Part shown: piece by piece, positions 53,315-64,000 of the stretch
Position numbering within the stretch: position 1 is the stretch's first letter
How the letters are laid out: each line of letters starts with the position of its first letter
Assembly: GCF_021018895.1 (NCBI RefSeq)
Contig: NC_079384.1
Location: forward strand, 3,620,140 to 3,684,139
Direction of reading: 5' to 3'
Source: Seriola aureovittata
Lineage: Eukaryota > Chordata > Actinopteri > Carangiformes > Carangidae
DNA length: 64,000 bases
The notes under the pieces: model-generated
Database searches by the model: none
The model's input: only the letters and a program-made list of their open reading frames with translations
Told to the model about the DNA's origin: nothing
Made by a program: the position numbers and the translations under genes

Positions 53315-55411
53315 TCATCTGTATTTCTCGGCGAGCACAGCTGCGAAGGCCGACAGGTACTTGTCCATGGCTGCATGTGCAACTGGTGTGAAGTCTTCGC
53401 CCATGTGACAGGCCAGGGTGACGAGCATACAGTGTGAGAAAAGCTGCAGGAGAGGTGAGGCTTTGTTACTGACAAAGAATGGATGAAGAGTAAATAAATG
53501 TGTATTATAAAACACGAGGATCCTTGGTTTAACATGGCTGCTGCTGTCAGTTTTGTTAACCTGTAATATATATATGTCAAAAGTAATTGACTTAGGGTTT
53601 AAAATCAACTCTTTTTGTGGGTATTTCACTGTAAAAGCTTGTTAGTGGCACACACTCCTCATGCCCGTCATTAGATCTCTTTAATAAAGAAAATGTGAAT
53701 CAATACATACACTTGATTTTCACGGTGATGAGGAAACAGGCCCAATTAAAAGCTTACAAATACAAAAAAAAATGTTGTGGTCTGGAGCAGCTGCAGGGAG
53801 TGAATCAGAAAACACTATTCCTATCCATCTATAATAAGATTCAGAATAACAATGATCCCTGCAGCAAACAAACAGCAGGTGACCACTCACAGCATTTTGT
53901 ATCAGACCTCTTCTTACTGTCCACCTGAAGCAATGTGTCATTTTCGAGCCCCCATTTTTGGGCCTCCCCACCACCACTCACATCAGACAGACCGTCTACA
54001 ATGCTCTAACAACAAGGTTGCAGATCAGGCAGAATCTAGTAGCATGATACAAGTATTTTATATAGGAATCATTCGATTGTTGTGCAAATACTTAATATAT
54101 GAAACCTGAGTTTACTTTATAGAAAAGATATCTCACATAAACACTGGCTTTGAGGAGGAGTTTGATTGACAGGTGGTTTTTGAATCTCTAAACAAGTAGT
54201 CCTTCTAACTTCAGTGTGATTTGGTCTGATATGGACTGATAATGACTTTACATAAGAGAAACCTAGAGAGAAACCTAAAGAGTAAAAAAACATTGGACAC
54301 TAAGAGACACACATTTCAGTAAATAACCATTTCTCAGTGGAGATTAATCTGTATATTTTCTACTCTGTCTAAGGACCAGCACCTTGAAGTTAGTTGGGTC
54401 TATCCGGAGTTGGTATGCGTGCAGGGTCTGCAGAGGGGCCAGGGTGACGGTGAGCTGACTGATGTCTTTGGCTCCCTCGGCTATGGCCAGGACAATCTTC
54501 TTCCCGTGAGAGAGCAGGTGAGCAGAGCGGGCACTGATGTCTAGATGGGAGAAGTACGTCTTGGTTCCTGGGTAAGAGGCGAACATCCTATGAGGAGGAG
54601 ACGGGAACAGTGAAATGAATCTGAATGGCTGCTAATGGATTTCTGCCCATGTTTGTGACCGAAAAGCTAAAAGCATCAAAAGCTGCTTCTCATTACTGCA
54701 ACAATCATCACTGTCACCATCAGCATTATCACAGCACGCTCATTTGAACATTTCACATCACTGTTTGTAGATCACTGGCAGCATTTAGAAACCACTGAGG
54801 TTTGATGAATTAGCAAATTCTGATTTGTGCATCAGCATTAGTGTAATTGTAATTTACTTGCATGTCCTCCATCGTCCCACTTCCCCAAATATGCTGGAAC
54901 TAATTACTTTATCAATTGTTAGTAAATAATTTACCAATGCTTTATAACCATCTTTTAAAGTTATGGATATTAATAACTCGTTAATAAATGGTTATAGTCA
55001 ATCAGTTCTCCAGGAAAACATGTTGATAAAGTCATAAATAAATGGTCAATTTTCACTTTTTAATACAACATCAAAAGTAAGCGGATCAATAGTTGGGGCC
55101 TAGATCTTCATTGATGAGCATTTAGCAACACACATCAGACTTTTCTAAGCAATACTTCTGTGGAAGAGCGGCAGGTTACTTCTGTTTGATCTGTTCTAAC
55201 CATATATCATTTTAATATCTTTAATAATTTTAGATACACATGACATCTCCTGAGAGTTTATTCCAAATACACGCTAGTTTACATTTTAGAAATGCCTGTA
55301 CAACAGAGTGTGAACCTACCTAAGAAGCGCATCTGAGCCAATATCTTCAGCCACAGGAGTCAGTCTTCCCCATATTTCTGCAATTAGCTCTTTCTCCCTC
55401 TTTGAGAGCAT
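53315..55411 (-). CDS. haemoglobin subunit alpha, divergent (embryonic or alpha-D-like)
   Basis: This is a second alpha-type globin. Minus-strand exons 55411-55320, 54587-54383 and 53443-53315 give 141 residues with the normal globin intron positions. It starts [17 protein letters not shown], one residue shorter at the N-terminus than the adult gene. The distal His is at 58 (SHGKK), the proximal His at 87 (TLHAY), and the C-terminus is LAEKYR. It differs widely from the adult alpha chain in this window and most resembles the embryonic or alpha-D-like chains placed in the LA locus of other fish (the zebrafish gene hbae5 may be the counterpart; this is from memory). Introns are long for a globin (732 and 939 bases). 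No beta gene of matching type is present nearby. Confidence 0.93.
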
Positions 55412-58020
55412 TGCAGCCTATTGCACTGAACAACAGAGAATTAACTGTAGCTGAATATCCAGAGTGTGAGACGGCTTTACAGCTGAGGTCAGAGAGAGGT
55501 TCACAACAGGTGACGAAGCTGTTAATCAACCATTTTATCACCACATTAATGCGGTTAAGCCAAACGCAGACAAGAATGCTGAGTAAAAGCAGTAACAAGT
55601 AACAATTCCTCCTATGTGAAGAAAAGGAGGTGTAATAGTAAAAGTCTGAGGCATCAGCCTTGTTGTTTTCCTCCTCTGCCTTATCGGACAGCAGCCAGGG
55701 CAGGGCGGGGGCTGCACACCACCGCGCTATCTGCTGCTTAACGTGCGTCACACTGGCTATTTCTACCATATCATTCATGCGGCTGACACTGAAAGTGCAG
55801 CTGGTGTGGGGTTCCCCAGGTTCAGTTTTTTTAAAGAGTATTTAATAGGTTTAGATACTGCTTGTTCCTCTCAGCCACTCAATAACAACATGGATTAATG
55901 TAAAAATAAAAATACAATTAAATAAAGTGAATTTTCCCTACTTGTTCCTCTCATCTCAGACAATAAACTTTAATTACTGTTAAATAAACAGGGATTTGGT
56001 GAGAGAGAAAAACTCTCAGCCTAAATATTCCTCTTTATTTTCTGACAGTTTCCCTTTCCACACCTTGACTTCGTAACAGAATATTACATTAAGTGTGAAA
56101 AGCAGTAGTAGTTATACTGTATATGAGTCTGGGGTTTCAATGCAGACGATGTTTTGCAGTTTGGAGCAGGCTTTTGCAGATAAAGTCCCTCAGCTGCTGC
56201 TATCTGCAGCTCCATAAGCTGCTGGTTACAGGACAGTTGGCGTGAGGTCAGAATGCATTAGATACCATTGTGATCAATATAGCATGGCATTATAGAGAAG
56301 TTTACCTTTGCTGTCCAAGTCCAGCTTTTGTCTTTTAATGAGGCATTTGAAACTATACAGGGGGATATTGAGAACAACCCATAAAGTGGCTGTGAAGAAA
56401 AGGAGTGCTGCGTTTTTGAGTGATAAGCTTATTTACATGAGAGGTAGTCTATGATATAATGCTGGCACCAGGCCGAAGGTTTGCAGTGTGATAATCTGAT
56501 TGAACATATGTTAATTTAGGAAATGTGACCTATTTCCACCAGTGTCAGCTGAAATAACAAAGGTCTTCACACAGGGCCTCAAACTCAGGCAAACCAGCCT
56601 GTGTCATGCCAGTTTATATTGTCCCAAACAAAACATACAATTAATCATATTATCACATACCAAAGCCCAAATAGTGAACCTGCACAAACAGGAAAGTGAT
56701 CAGCTCTTGTTACGAAAGATGGTTTTGTGGAGAACTGATCTGATGGACAATAGTTGATTGTCAATAATAAAACAAGTTGTAGAGGCAACACTTTTCAGGT
56801 GTTTTGTCAAAAGTAGAAAGAAAGAAATTCCACATGTTTCACAACACAGCTGCTCACAGGTTTGGATGGGTTTAAAGCTGGAGTGAGATAACTGAGAGAA
56901 ATCACAAAACTGACTCAACATCGCTGATCAAAACTGGCACCAACAGCCTCTTGATACTTTTCTGGTGGTTGACAACCTCCTGGGAAACTTGGCTGCTGTT
57001 GACAGAAGAGAGTAAAGGCTCAGGGTGGGTGAGAGAGGGAAGTCTGTGCCTCTGAGGTTATCACATATAGGAACCTCCCATCACCTCCAGGAAGGCTGTA
57101 CAGTATTTATGTTGATCTTGCGCGACCGCGACCCCCCCCCCCCCCCCCCCCCCTCCACCCACCAAGCCATATGCCTAAAACATGCAGCAGATTCTGTTTT
57201 AAAACTCCTGTGAGATTTGTTTCACGGTGCTTTGATACTGGTGTTTGGCTTGTAACACACTAACAAAGTTATTAATGTTTGCGTAATGTTTACAACAGCA
57301 ACAAAATACGCTCATAATCTGAATTATTCTCACTTTAGAAATTCAGTAGATTAATTAAAATCATGTGACTCCTGTTTTGGATCCAACAGAAATTCAGTAT
57401 TTGATTTTGAAAATGGCTTTTATTGCATTTTTTATTGATTTATATATTTATATATAAACTTGCAGAATTACCAGTGAAGCGATGAGGGCCTGACAAGATC
57501 TCATGTGGCCCATGTAAGAAAATGTGCAGCCATGCTTTTATATCTACCATGTAACAAACACACGGATAGCCGTGTTTAGCAGGACGTGTTTGTTTAAATT
57601 ATATATTATACTACTACTATTTACAAGAACATGTTGTTTTGAGGCCTTAAAATGTATTTTAGTGTTGAGCATTTGCACTGCAGTACTTGGTCTAAAGTAT
57701 GAACATGTTTGTCCAATAGGTGGCAGTGATGTGACTTTATGGCTGGTCTTCATAGAGAAACTGAACTGAACAAAACATGATAAATGAGTGAATAATGTTT
57801 TACTGTAGTACTGAATGTGATTTAATGAAATTCCATCATGCCCACCTTAGACATGCTGACCTCGGGTCACTTAAAAGAAACACGTGGAGGTCTGTCTTAA
57901 CTTTTATTGATAACTTTTATGAGTTAATATAGATTAGTCTTGAGTGATCATTTGGTGATATGTGTTATCACATCACCTGCTGCCGGTAAACCGTCACTGC
58001 TAACATAACTGTGGCGAGTT
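55412..58020. other. spacer between the divergent alpha-globin and the tRNA array
   Basis: No exon is supported. It includes a poly-C run of 22 bases at 57132-57153 and AT-rich DNA. Confidence 0.5.
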
Positions 58021-58042
58021 TTGAATTCAACTGAATTGAATT

Positions 58043-58128
58043 CTGGGACGCACCTTTTGTTCAATGCTTTTAACTTTTAAAGTCACAAAGTACTGAACAA
58101 TAAGTGTGTCCCAGCCAGGTTCATCACT
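58043..58128. repeat. palindromic element, copy 1
   Basis: A 'ctgggacgcac..tttgttcaatg' arm on the left and 'gtcccagccaggttcatcac' on the right form an imperfect fold-back. The outer part of the left arm is missing. Copies 2 and 3 are more complete. Confidence 0.7.
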
Positions 58129-58267
58129 TTTTTGTGTCTCCTGGAAACACTTCCATTTATGTCTGTGCTACTTGCAGCACCTCTCTGTCTTTGGTTGTGT
58201 TGTGAGTGCATTAGCTTGTGTTTTGTCTATTTCTATGTGTTTTCTTAAGTTGCGTTTAAAACTGTGC

Positions 58268-58361
58268 TGCTCCAGGTGAGGCTTGAACTCACAACCTCGG
58301 CATCACTCTGCAGGCTACTGTCTTATAAGTACCGCGCGCTGACCGATTGCGCCACTGGAGC
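58268..58361 (-). tRNA. tRNA-Ile (anticodon TAT) with intron, array copy 1
   Basis: This 94-nt minus-strand gene has acceptor stem GCTCCAG/CTGGAGC, anticodon arm GGTACTTATAAG and an intron of about 20 nt. A TTTT terminator lies a few bases past the 3' end. The B box carries one change (GTTCAAGCC instead of GTTCGAGCC). Confidence 0.93.
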
Positions 58362-58664
58362 TCGACACACCTCTCTGTTTGTTTACCTGACTGTTGAGTA
58401 ACATGATTAAAGTATTTCCCCTTAAAGCTGAGGTAATGCCTTGGTTGGTTTTTCATAGTCTAAGGCTTGTAGTTGAGCAGCAACATTAAAGCTGCTACAT
58501 GTAGTTAAAGACATCCAGTCACCCAACTGGATAATCTGATTATCGTGATCTGTTTGTTCATTCTTTGATGACTTGTCACTTGGATTGTGTTGTGTTGACT
58601 ATCGTGATCAGTGTGAGTTGTTTAGAGGAGTGTCGTTTCCTCAGTCACCATTGTAAAACTATGC

Positions 58665-58758
58665 TGCTCCAGGTGAGGCTCGAACTCACAACCTCGGCAT
58701 CGCTCTGCAGGTTACTGTCTTATAAGTACCGCGCGCTGACCGATTGCGCCACTGGAGC
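58665..58758 (-). tRNA. tRNA-Ile (anticodon TAT) with intron, array copy 2
   Basis: Same structure as copy 1, with the consensus B box GTTCGAGCC and a TTTT terminator. It lies 397 bases from copy 1, start to start. Confidence 0.94.
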
Positions 58759-59061
58759 TCAACAGACAGTTGTGTGTATTAACCAACTGTTGATAGTCTA
58801 ATGATAGAAAACAACCCGTCAGTTATTCAGTTTCACCGGCAAACATCGATTAACATCACAGAAGTATTTGAAGTTTAAGTTGAGCAGGCACATCAAAGCT
58901 GCTACATATAGTCAAAGACATCTAGTCATTCAACTGAATTATTATGATCTATAAGTTCATGACCAGTGACTTGAACAAGTGTTGTGTTGACTGGCGTGAT
59001 CGGTGTGAGATGTCTGTTGTTCACTAACTTCTCCTCAGCCACCAAGTGTGTAAAACTGTGC

Positions 59062-59155
59062 TGCTCCAGGTGAGGCTCGAACTCACAACCTCGGCATCGC
59101 TCTGCAGGTTACTGTCTTATAAGTACCGCGCGCTGACCGATTGCGCCACTGGAGC
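59062..59155 (-). tRNA. tRNA-Ile (anticodon TAT) with intron, array copy 3
   Basis: Identical in its visible core to copy 2, with a TTTT terminator. It is again 397 bases from its neighbour. Confidence 0.94.
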
Positions 59156-59333
59156 TCGACATTGCGTTGTGCCTGAGGGGTCAAAGCATTGCAACTTAAG
59201 AAAAACACATGCAAATACACGTGAGGTAAGCAAATAAAGAAACGCACTGCAAATACTCACAACACAAACAAATACACAAATGCGCTGCAAGTAGCGCAGA
59301 TGATAACGTAAGTGTTTCCAGGGGACACAAAAT

Positions 59334-59435
59334 AGTGATGAGCCTGGCTGGGACGCACTTTTTGTTCAATGCTTTTAACTTTTCAAAAGTCACAAAGAAC
59401 TGAACAAGAAGTGTGTCCCAGCCAGGCTCATCACT
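59334..59435. repeat. palindromic element, copy 2 (best preserved)
   Basis: The outer 20 bases GTGATGAGCCTGGCTGGGAC (59335-59354) are perfectly complementary to 59415-59434. The next 14 bases on each side pair with two mismatches, and the loop itself contains ACTTTTCAAAAGT. The whole unit of about 100 bases could fold into one long hairpin. Weaker inverted similarity extends about 100 bases further out on both sides ('gtgttatgagtatttgcag' against 'ctgcaaatactcacaac'). Confidence 0.85.
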
Positions 59436-59731
59436 TTTTTGTGCTACTTGCATCTTGTGTTCGTCTTTGCTTGTGTTATGAGTATTTGCAGCACACGTGT
59501 TTGTCAAATTGATGAAGATGTTTGGTAAATTTGCTTGTTTTTTGCAGTTGCAGTGCATTGAGCTCTCAGAGTTAAAGCTACACGTAGCCAAAGACGTCCA
59601 GTTATCCAACTGAACTAACATTATCTATTGGTTTATCCTTTGACAACTAGGACTGTGTTTCATTGACTATTGTGAGCTGTCTAGAGTTCACCACCTTATT
59701 TTCCTAAGCTACAATGTGTGTAAAACTCTGC

Positions 59732-59825
59732 TGCTCCAGGTGAGGCTCGAACTCACAACCTCGGCATCGCTCTGCAGGTTACTGTCTTATAAGTACCGCG
59801 CGCTGACCGATTGCGCCACTGGAGC
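59732..59825 (-). tRNA. tRNA-Ile (anticodon TAT) with intron, array copy 4
   Basis: Same structure, with a TTTT terminator. It lies 670 bases from copy 3; the extra length against the 397-base units is the palindromic element and its flanks. Confidence 0.94.
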
Positions 59826-60005
59826 TCAACCTTGCGTTGTGCCTGAAGGCTCAAATCATTGCAACTTAAGAAAAACGCATGCAAATACACGTGAGGTAAG
59901 CAAATACAGAGACGCACTGCAAATACTCACAACACAAGCAAATACACAAATGCGCTGCAAGTAGTGCAGATGATAACGTAAGTGTTTCCAGGGGACACAA
60001 AAAAA

Positions 60006-60094
60006 GTGATGAGCCTGGCTGGGACGCAATTTTTGTTCGATGCTTTTAACTTTTAAAAAGTCACAAAGAACTGAGTCCCAGCCAGGTTCATCAC
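60006..60094. repeat. palindromic element, copy 3
   Basis: As in copy 2, but with one mismatch in the outer 20-base arms (60006-60025 and 60075-60094) and an 11-base loss from the inner right arm. Confidence 0.8.
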
Positions 60095-60405
60095 TTTTTT
60101 TGTGCTACTTGCATCTTGTGTTCGTCTTTGCTTGTGTTATGAGTATTTGCAGCACACGTGTTTGTCAAATTGATTAAGGTGTTTGGTGAATTTGCTTGTT
60201 TTGTCTATTTGCAGTTGCAGTGCATTGAGCTCTCAGAGTTAAAGCTACATGTAGCCAAAGACGTCCAGTTATCCAACTGAGCTAACCTTATCTATTGGCT
60301 TATCCTTTGACGACTAGTAACTTGGACTGTGTTTCTTTGACTGTTGTGAGCTGTCTAGAGTTCACCACCTTATTTTCCTAAGCTACCATGTGGCTAAAAC
60401 TGTGC

Positions 60406-60499
60406 TGCTCCAGGTGAGGCTCGAACTCACAACCTCGGCATCACTCTGCAGGTTACTGTCTTATAAGTACCGCGCGCTGACCGATTGCGCCACTGGAGC
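60406..60499 (-). tRNA. tRNA-Ile (anticodon TAT) with intron, array copy 5
   Basis: Same structure, with a TTTT terminator, 674 bases from copy 4. The sequence upstream of this gene (60500 onward) departs from the array unit, so this is the array boundary. Confidence 0.93.
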
Positions 60500-62400
60500 C
60501 TGATGTACCTGCGTGCAACACCGAACAACTGATGTAAAAATTCCTGGAAAGTGAGGCTTATCGTTTTGGCCAATTAGATCAGTTCTTAAGTTGAATTCAG
60601 GTGGAGATATGGTGGGGGTTGGATGAGGTCACCAAAATAAGAAAAGAAGCATAAAGATGGAAGTTGTCCCACCTCCAAGTTTGTTTAAAATATCTTCTTC
60701 TTAATTATAATTCCTTCATTACTCCACAAGGTGGAGATATGAGGTTTAAAAAAGAAAGTATAGATACTGTTTCTTCTAATACCACTGGATCAGTTCATAA
60801 GATTCAGATTACTCATTACACTTGTAAGTAACACTGACAAGACAATTTAGGAACTTGTGGGCGAACAGTGGTCAATTCATTATTAGTCTGTTAACCACAG
60901 GATTTAAAAGTAAAAGTGTAAATAACATTAAAGAAAAAATGTGGAGAGCAGCAAGAAAGGGTAATTAATTCCTCATTTGAATTAACAGATTTCCCTCTAA
61001 TGTCTATAAAAGCCTCCTGAAGCGTGAACGCACCTTGTAAATCCCTCCTATTTCTGCCCACACTGATTATCCTCGAAGCTTGTTTTCTGCAGCTACGCAT
61101 TGTAATCAGTTCTTACAAAAGGGAAAGCAGCTCTCTGTATGTCCTGCACGTAATGTGACTCTCACTCAGTGTGCCACACAACAAAGAGCAAAGAGTGTTG
61201 GAGTAAATAGAATTTAGAAACAAGAATTCATTGTGTAGACTGCATGTGGACAGACATTTGTGTGTGCTTGTGCACCTGCGAGACTGTGTGTGAATTGTAA
61301 ATTAGCTTAAACACCAACTTGCAAAACATAATGAAACTACAACTGATGCAAAAAAAAAAAAAAAAGTTGAAACAAAACTACACCTCCAAAAAAAAACTGA
61401 AAACTAATTCAAATTCCAAAATAGGATCCTAGCACAGGCATCCTTCTCCTGTCTTTACTGGTGTCACATATATAATAGTTTAGGCCTAGTTCCCCCCCAG
61501 ATATGGGCCATTTTGTCAGAAAGCTTGCCAGCACTGCTTCCTGTCCCGGCCTCCAGCAGAAGGAGGAGGTTGGTGTTAAAGTGATGCAGAGCTGTGTGTA
61601 ACCAAGCAACTTGCAACTAAACCTGCAGCAAGAGGAAATATGGTCAAATACTCAGGAAACACACAAACTGTTTTACACTTTTGCTTATACACACACATAA
61701 ATTACACACTCACAACGCCAATACACAAAAAGATGTTCAACACACACCTGCCCCATTAAATATTCAACACATTAATGTATCTCAATACATAAAGACTTCT
61801 CAATGAGATTAATAAATAATCAGGTTGACTCCCCTCATTACAATTTTCCTAAATCCCCAATATCACTGGGGAATATGAAGCCAAAATGTTTGAGAGACTC
61901 TTGCCTAAAATGCAGTTTGCAGATTCTTGAGGACCGACCACCAAACTAAACCAAAACCAGTGAACGAGATAAAGGTTTAATACCTTTCTGTACCAGCTCG
62001 CCCTCCCTCCTCTAGATTGCATTATATTTTAGTGAAAATCGCCATCTGGGATATGATAAAAGCTCAGGGACAGTATTTCTTCCTTTAGTGGTAGTGAAGT
62101 ATCTGACTAAACACCCACACATGTACAAACACTGCTGCTTATTATTCTTGTCACCATGAAGTGTTGTGTTCCGCACTTGTAGATTTTGTGAGATAAAACA
62201 TCCGTCAGTATCATCAATATCCAGTATATTTTTCTTTAATTAAATAGTGTGGCAGTAAAAATCAGTATTTAATGCTTAGAAATACAGCAGATGATATCTC
62301 CAATACTATGCTATTACTCAATTGTGTAGAGTCTTATAATTACAACAAGCCTGCAGTAACAGATTTCAGACAGGTTGCACGGAACTCTGCAGGCTTGTAG
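60500..62400. other. spacer right of the tRNA array
   Basis: No exon or repeat family is recognised with confidence. An A-run lies near 61351-61365. Confidence 0.5.
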
Positions 62401-62793
62401 TTGCTCGGTATCACCGCTAGGCGGCAGTGTGACGCTGGCCGGCGGAGAGGCAGTCACTCGGTCGGTCGGTCGCATAGGTCGGTCAGTCAGTCAATGACCT
62501 GTCATCCAGCAGCAGCAGCAGCAGCAGCAGCACCGTGGGCGGCGGGAAGGACAGACAGAGGACCCCCCGGTGTTGCTTCATACAGAAACCGAGGTTTCAC
62601 TTCACTGATATCGCACATCTTTTATGTCACGTGAACACTACCCTCGTTCACATCGCGCTTGATAGTGAAACTACTCTTCCTCGTGTCCGCGTGATGTGTG
62701 GCAGGGATAACTTATGAAGTGACCGGCGTTAGCATCTCACCGGTGGAGCCGTCGGTGCTGGACTGGGCTACGGGAACCGGACTCAGTTTGAAG
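62401..62793 (+). promoter_or_regulatory. probable promoter and untranslated first exon of the next gene
   Basis: GC and CpG content rise sharply here. The stretch has tandem 'gtcggtcggtcgcataggtc' words, (CAG)8 at 62507-62530 and a strong donor, 'tttgaag|gtaagc', ending a putative exon at 62793. No convincing start codon with a family match is visible, so the exon is likely mostly 5' UTR. The gene body would lie beyond the right edge. Confidence 0.45.
62507..62530 (+). repeat. (CAG)8 trinucleotide repeat
   Basis: Eight CAG units within the probable first exon. Confidence 0.9.
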
Positions 62794-64000
62794 GTAAGCG
62801 GGGGAACAGTTGTGTGTCACACCGAGTCTTGTCGCCTCTCACACCGGCTGTCATTTACTGCACGCCCCGGTGTGAAGGCGAGCCGTCAGCATCTCGCTCT
62901 CACTGCACATATGCAGGTTTGAAACGGCGCTGCAGCACATGGGGGTCTCTGGGTGGGGTCTCCTGAGTCTTGCATGGGGGGGGGGGGCATGGGGTAACCT
63001 TGTTAGGTGTGTATGTGATTTGTATTTACTGGGAGAGTTTTGCACATCTGGACTAACTTCCAACCTTTCAATTAAAATTTAAAATGGCATTTTTTGTGAA
63101 GCCTCTGGTCAGGTTGTCATGTGAGGAGTCAAATGGGTTTGCTGAAAGTGAGAACAGGTGTGTGTGTGTGGGTGTCAAGTCTCTCTCTCTCGCTCCCTCT
63201 CTCTCTGTCTGACACACACACATGAACGGGTTGTGAGTGTGATAAATCGATTTCAAAGTGCTGCCTGCTCCGGTGCTGTGGAGATGAAGGGGACCATTTG
63301 GGTTGCTGGCTGCACAGAAATCCCACAGAGACAATTAAACCACTGACCTGTGGCATCAAGGATTTGTTTTGGCTTCCTGTTTGGAAAGATGGTAGGAAGC
63401 AGACACACACACACACACACACACACATGTGGAGTAGCCGTTCAGATTTCCTACTGAGGGAGACCGGAGGCCAGGGTTTGAACCTGTGACCTGCAGTACT
63501 TAATTGTATGTGGAGAATCAGTGCTGAGTTAATGGAGTGTGCCAAGAAGAAATTAGTGAAGATTCATATCTACACACATACACACACTTTCCAGACTCTA
63601 GACTTCAGCTTATAGCTGTTATTATTATTATCTCCTTTATTTAGTGACTGCATTATTTTCCAGTGTTTTTATCTTGAATAACAGAATGTAATGGAACTAA
63701 CACGACTGCACATATTGTTAACTGCTGATTGAATGTTTTATTTTGGAGGGAAAACGCAGTATCCCTGACTGAACACTGGAATATTCCCTTCGAAACATTA
63801 AATTTTATAGCATTCTCTCACCACTTTGCGACAGCTGTACTACTTGCTTTCTATTTAGAGCGATGGACTTTTTCTATTTACCAACCAAATCTCCAGCTGT
63901 TTTATGTGTTTTAAGAAATACATGAGGGTGAATGGCCCTGAGAGGTTTGGCAAAATATCTGTAATTCTGGCACGTCAAAGCTATTAAAATTTAAATTATC
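62794..64000. other. probable first intron of the right-hand gene
   Basis: Sequence after the donor holds a G-run near 62977-62987, a CT-rich patch near 63180-63210 and an (AC)n run at 63401-63427. No coding exon is seen before the window ends. Confidence 0.4.
63401..63427. repeat. (AC)n microsatellite
   Basis: About 13 AC dinucleotides. Confidence 0.9.

Noticed and set aside
58565..59964. Repeated open frames starting near each tRNA with the phrase [14 protein letters not shown], also at 43160-43357
   Set aside because: They are the antisense reading of the tRNA-Ile(TAT) genes and not proteins.
62401..62634. Plus-strand open frame with a poly-Ala run over the CAG repeat
   Set aside because: No ATG with support and no family match. 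The stretch reads better as a 5' UTR with a trinucleotide run.

Overview
This is a eukaryotic window of about 64 kb from a teleost fish, probably a percomorph. It has spliced vertebrate genes with GT-AG introns, many (AC)n microsatellites and several interspersed repeats of a type common in fish. The gene order matches the teleost 'LA' haemoglobin locus, named for LCMT1 and AQP8. I assembled every gene model by hand from the sequence, and each exon set keeps frame from ATG to stop.

Layout. Bases 1 to about 28,300 contain no gene I can support. They hold dispersed repeats (including a roughly 1.0-1.2 kb element present twice), microsatellites, and a tRNA-Glu(TTC) fused to what looks like a LINE-type tail. 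lcmt1 follows on the plus strand (11 coding exons, 28,312-33,243). Next are two tandem aquaporin-8 genes on the plus strand (35,250-38,225 and 40,046-41,979), each with five coding exons. An adult-type alpha-globin gene (minus strand, 42,377-43,886) and an adult-type beta-globin gene (plus strand, 46,243-47,066) lie head to head and share a 2.4 kb upstream region with GATA and GT/CACC-type motifs. A small three-exon THAP-like gene with one frameshift lies on the minus strand (50,209-51,286). A second, divergent alpha-globin gene (minus strand, 53,315-55,411) has no beta partner in the window. Bases 58,268-60,499 hold five minus-strand tRNA-Ile(TAT) genes with introns, in a tandem array mixed with palindromic repeats. 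A sixth tRNA-Ile(TAT) sits antisense inside intron 1 of the adult alpha-globin gene. The right end has a GC-rich stretch with a CAG run and a good splice donor, probably the untranslated first exon of the next gene.

How the genes relate. The adult alpha and beta chains would form the red-cell tetramer, and the beta chain carries the Ser-F9 and C-terminal His associated with the fish Root effect. The aquaporins and LCMT1 (a PP2A carboxyl methyltransferase) are conserved neighbours rather than members of the same pathway. The most unusual points are the reciprocal changes in the NPA pore motifs of the two aquaporins, the tRNA-Ile(TAT) gene inside the globin intron with its nearby array, the palindromic elements in that array, the frameshifted THAP-like gene inside the globin cluster, and the tRNA-Glu/LINE-tail chimera.
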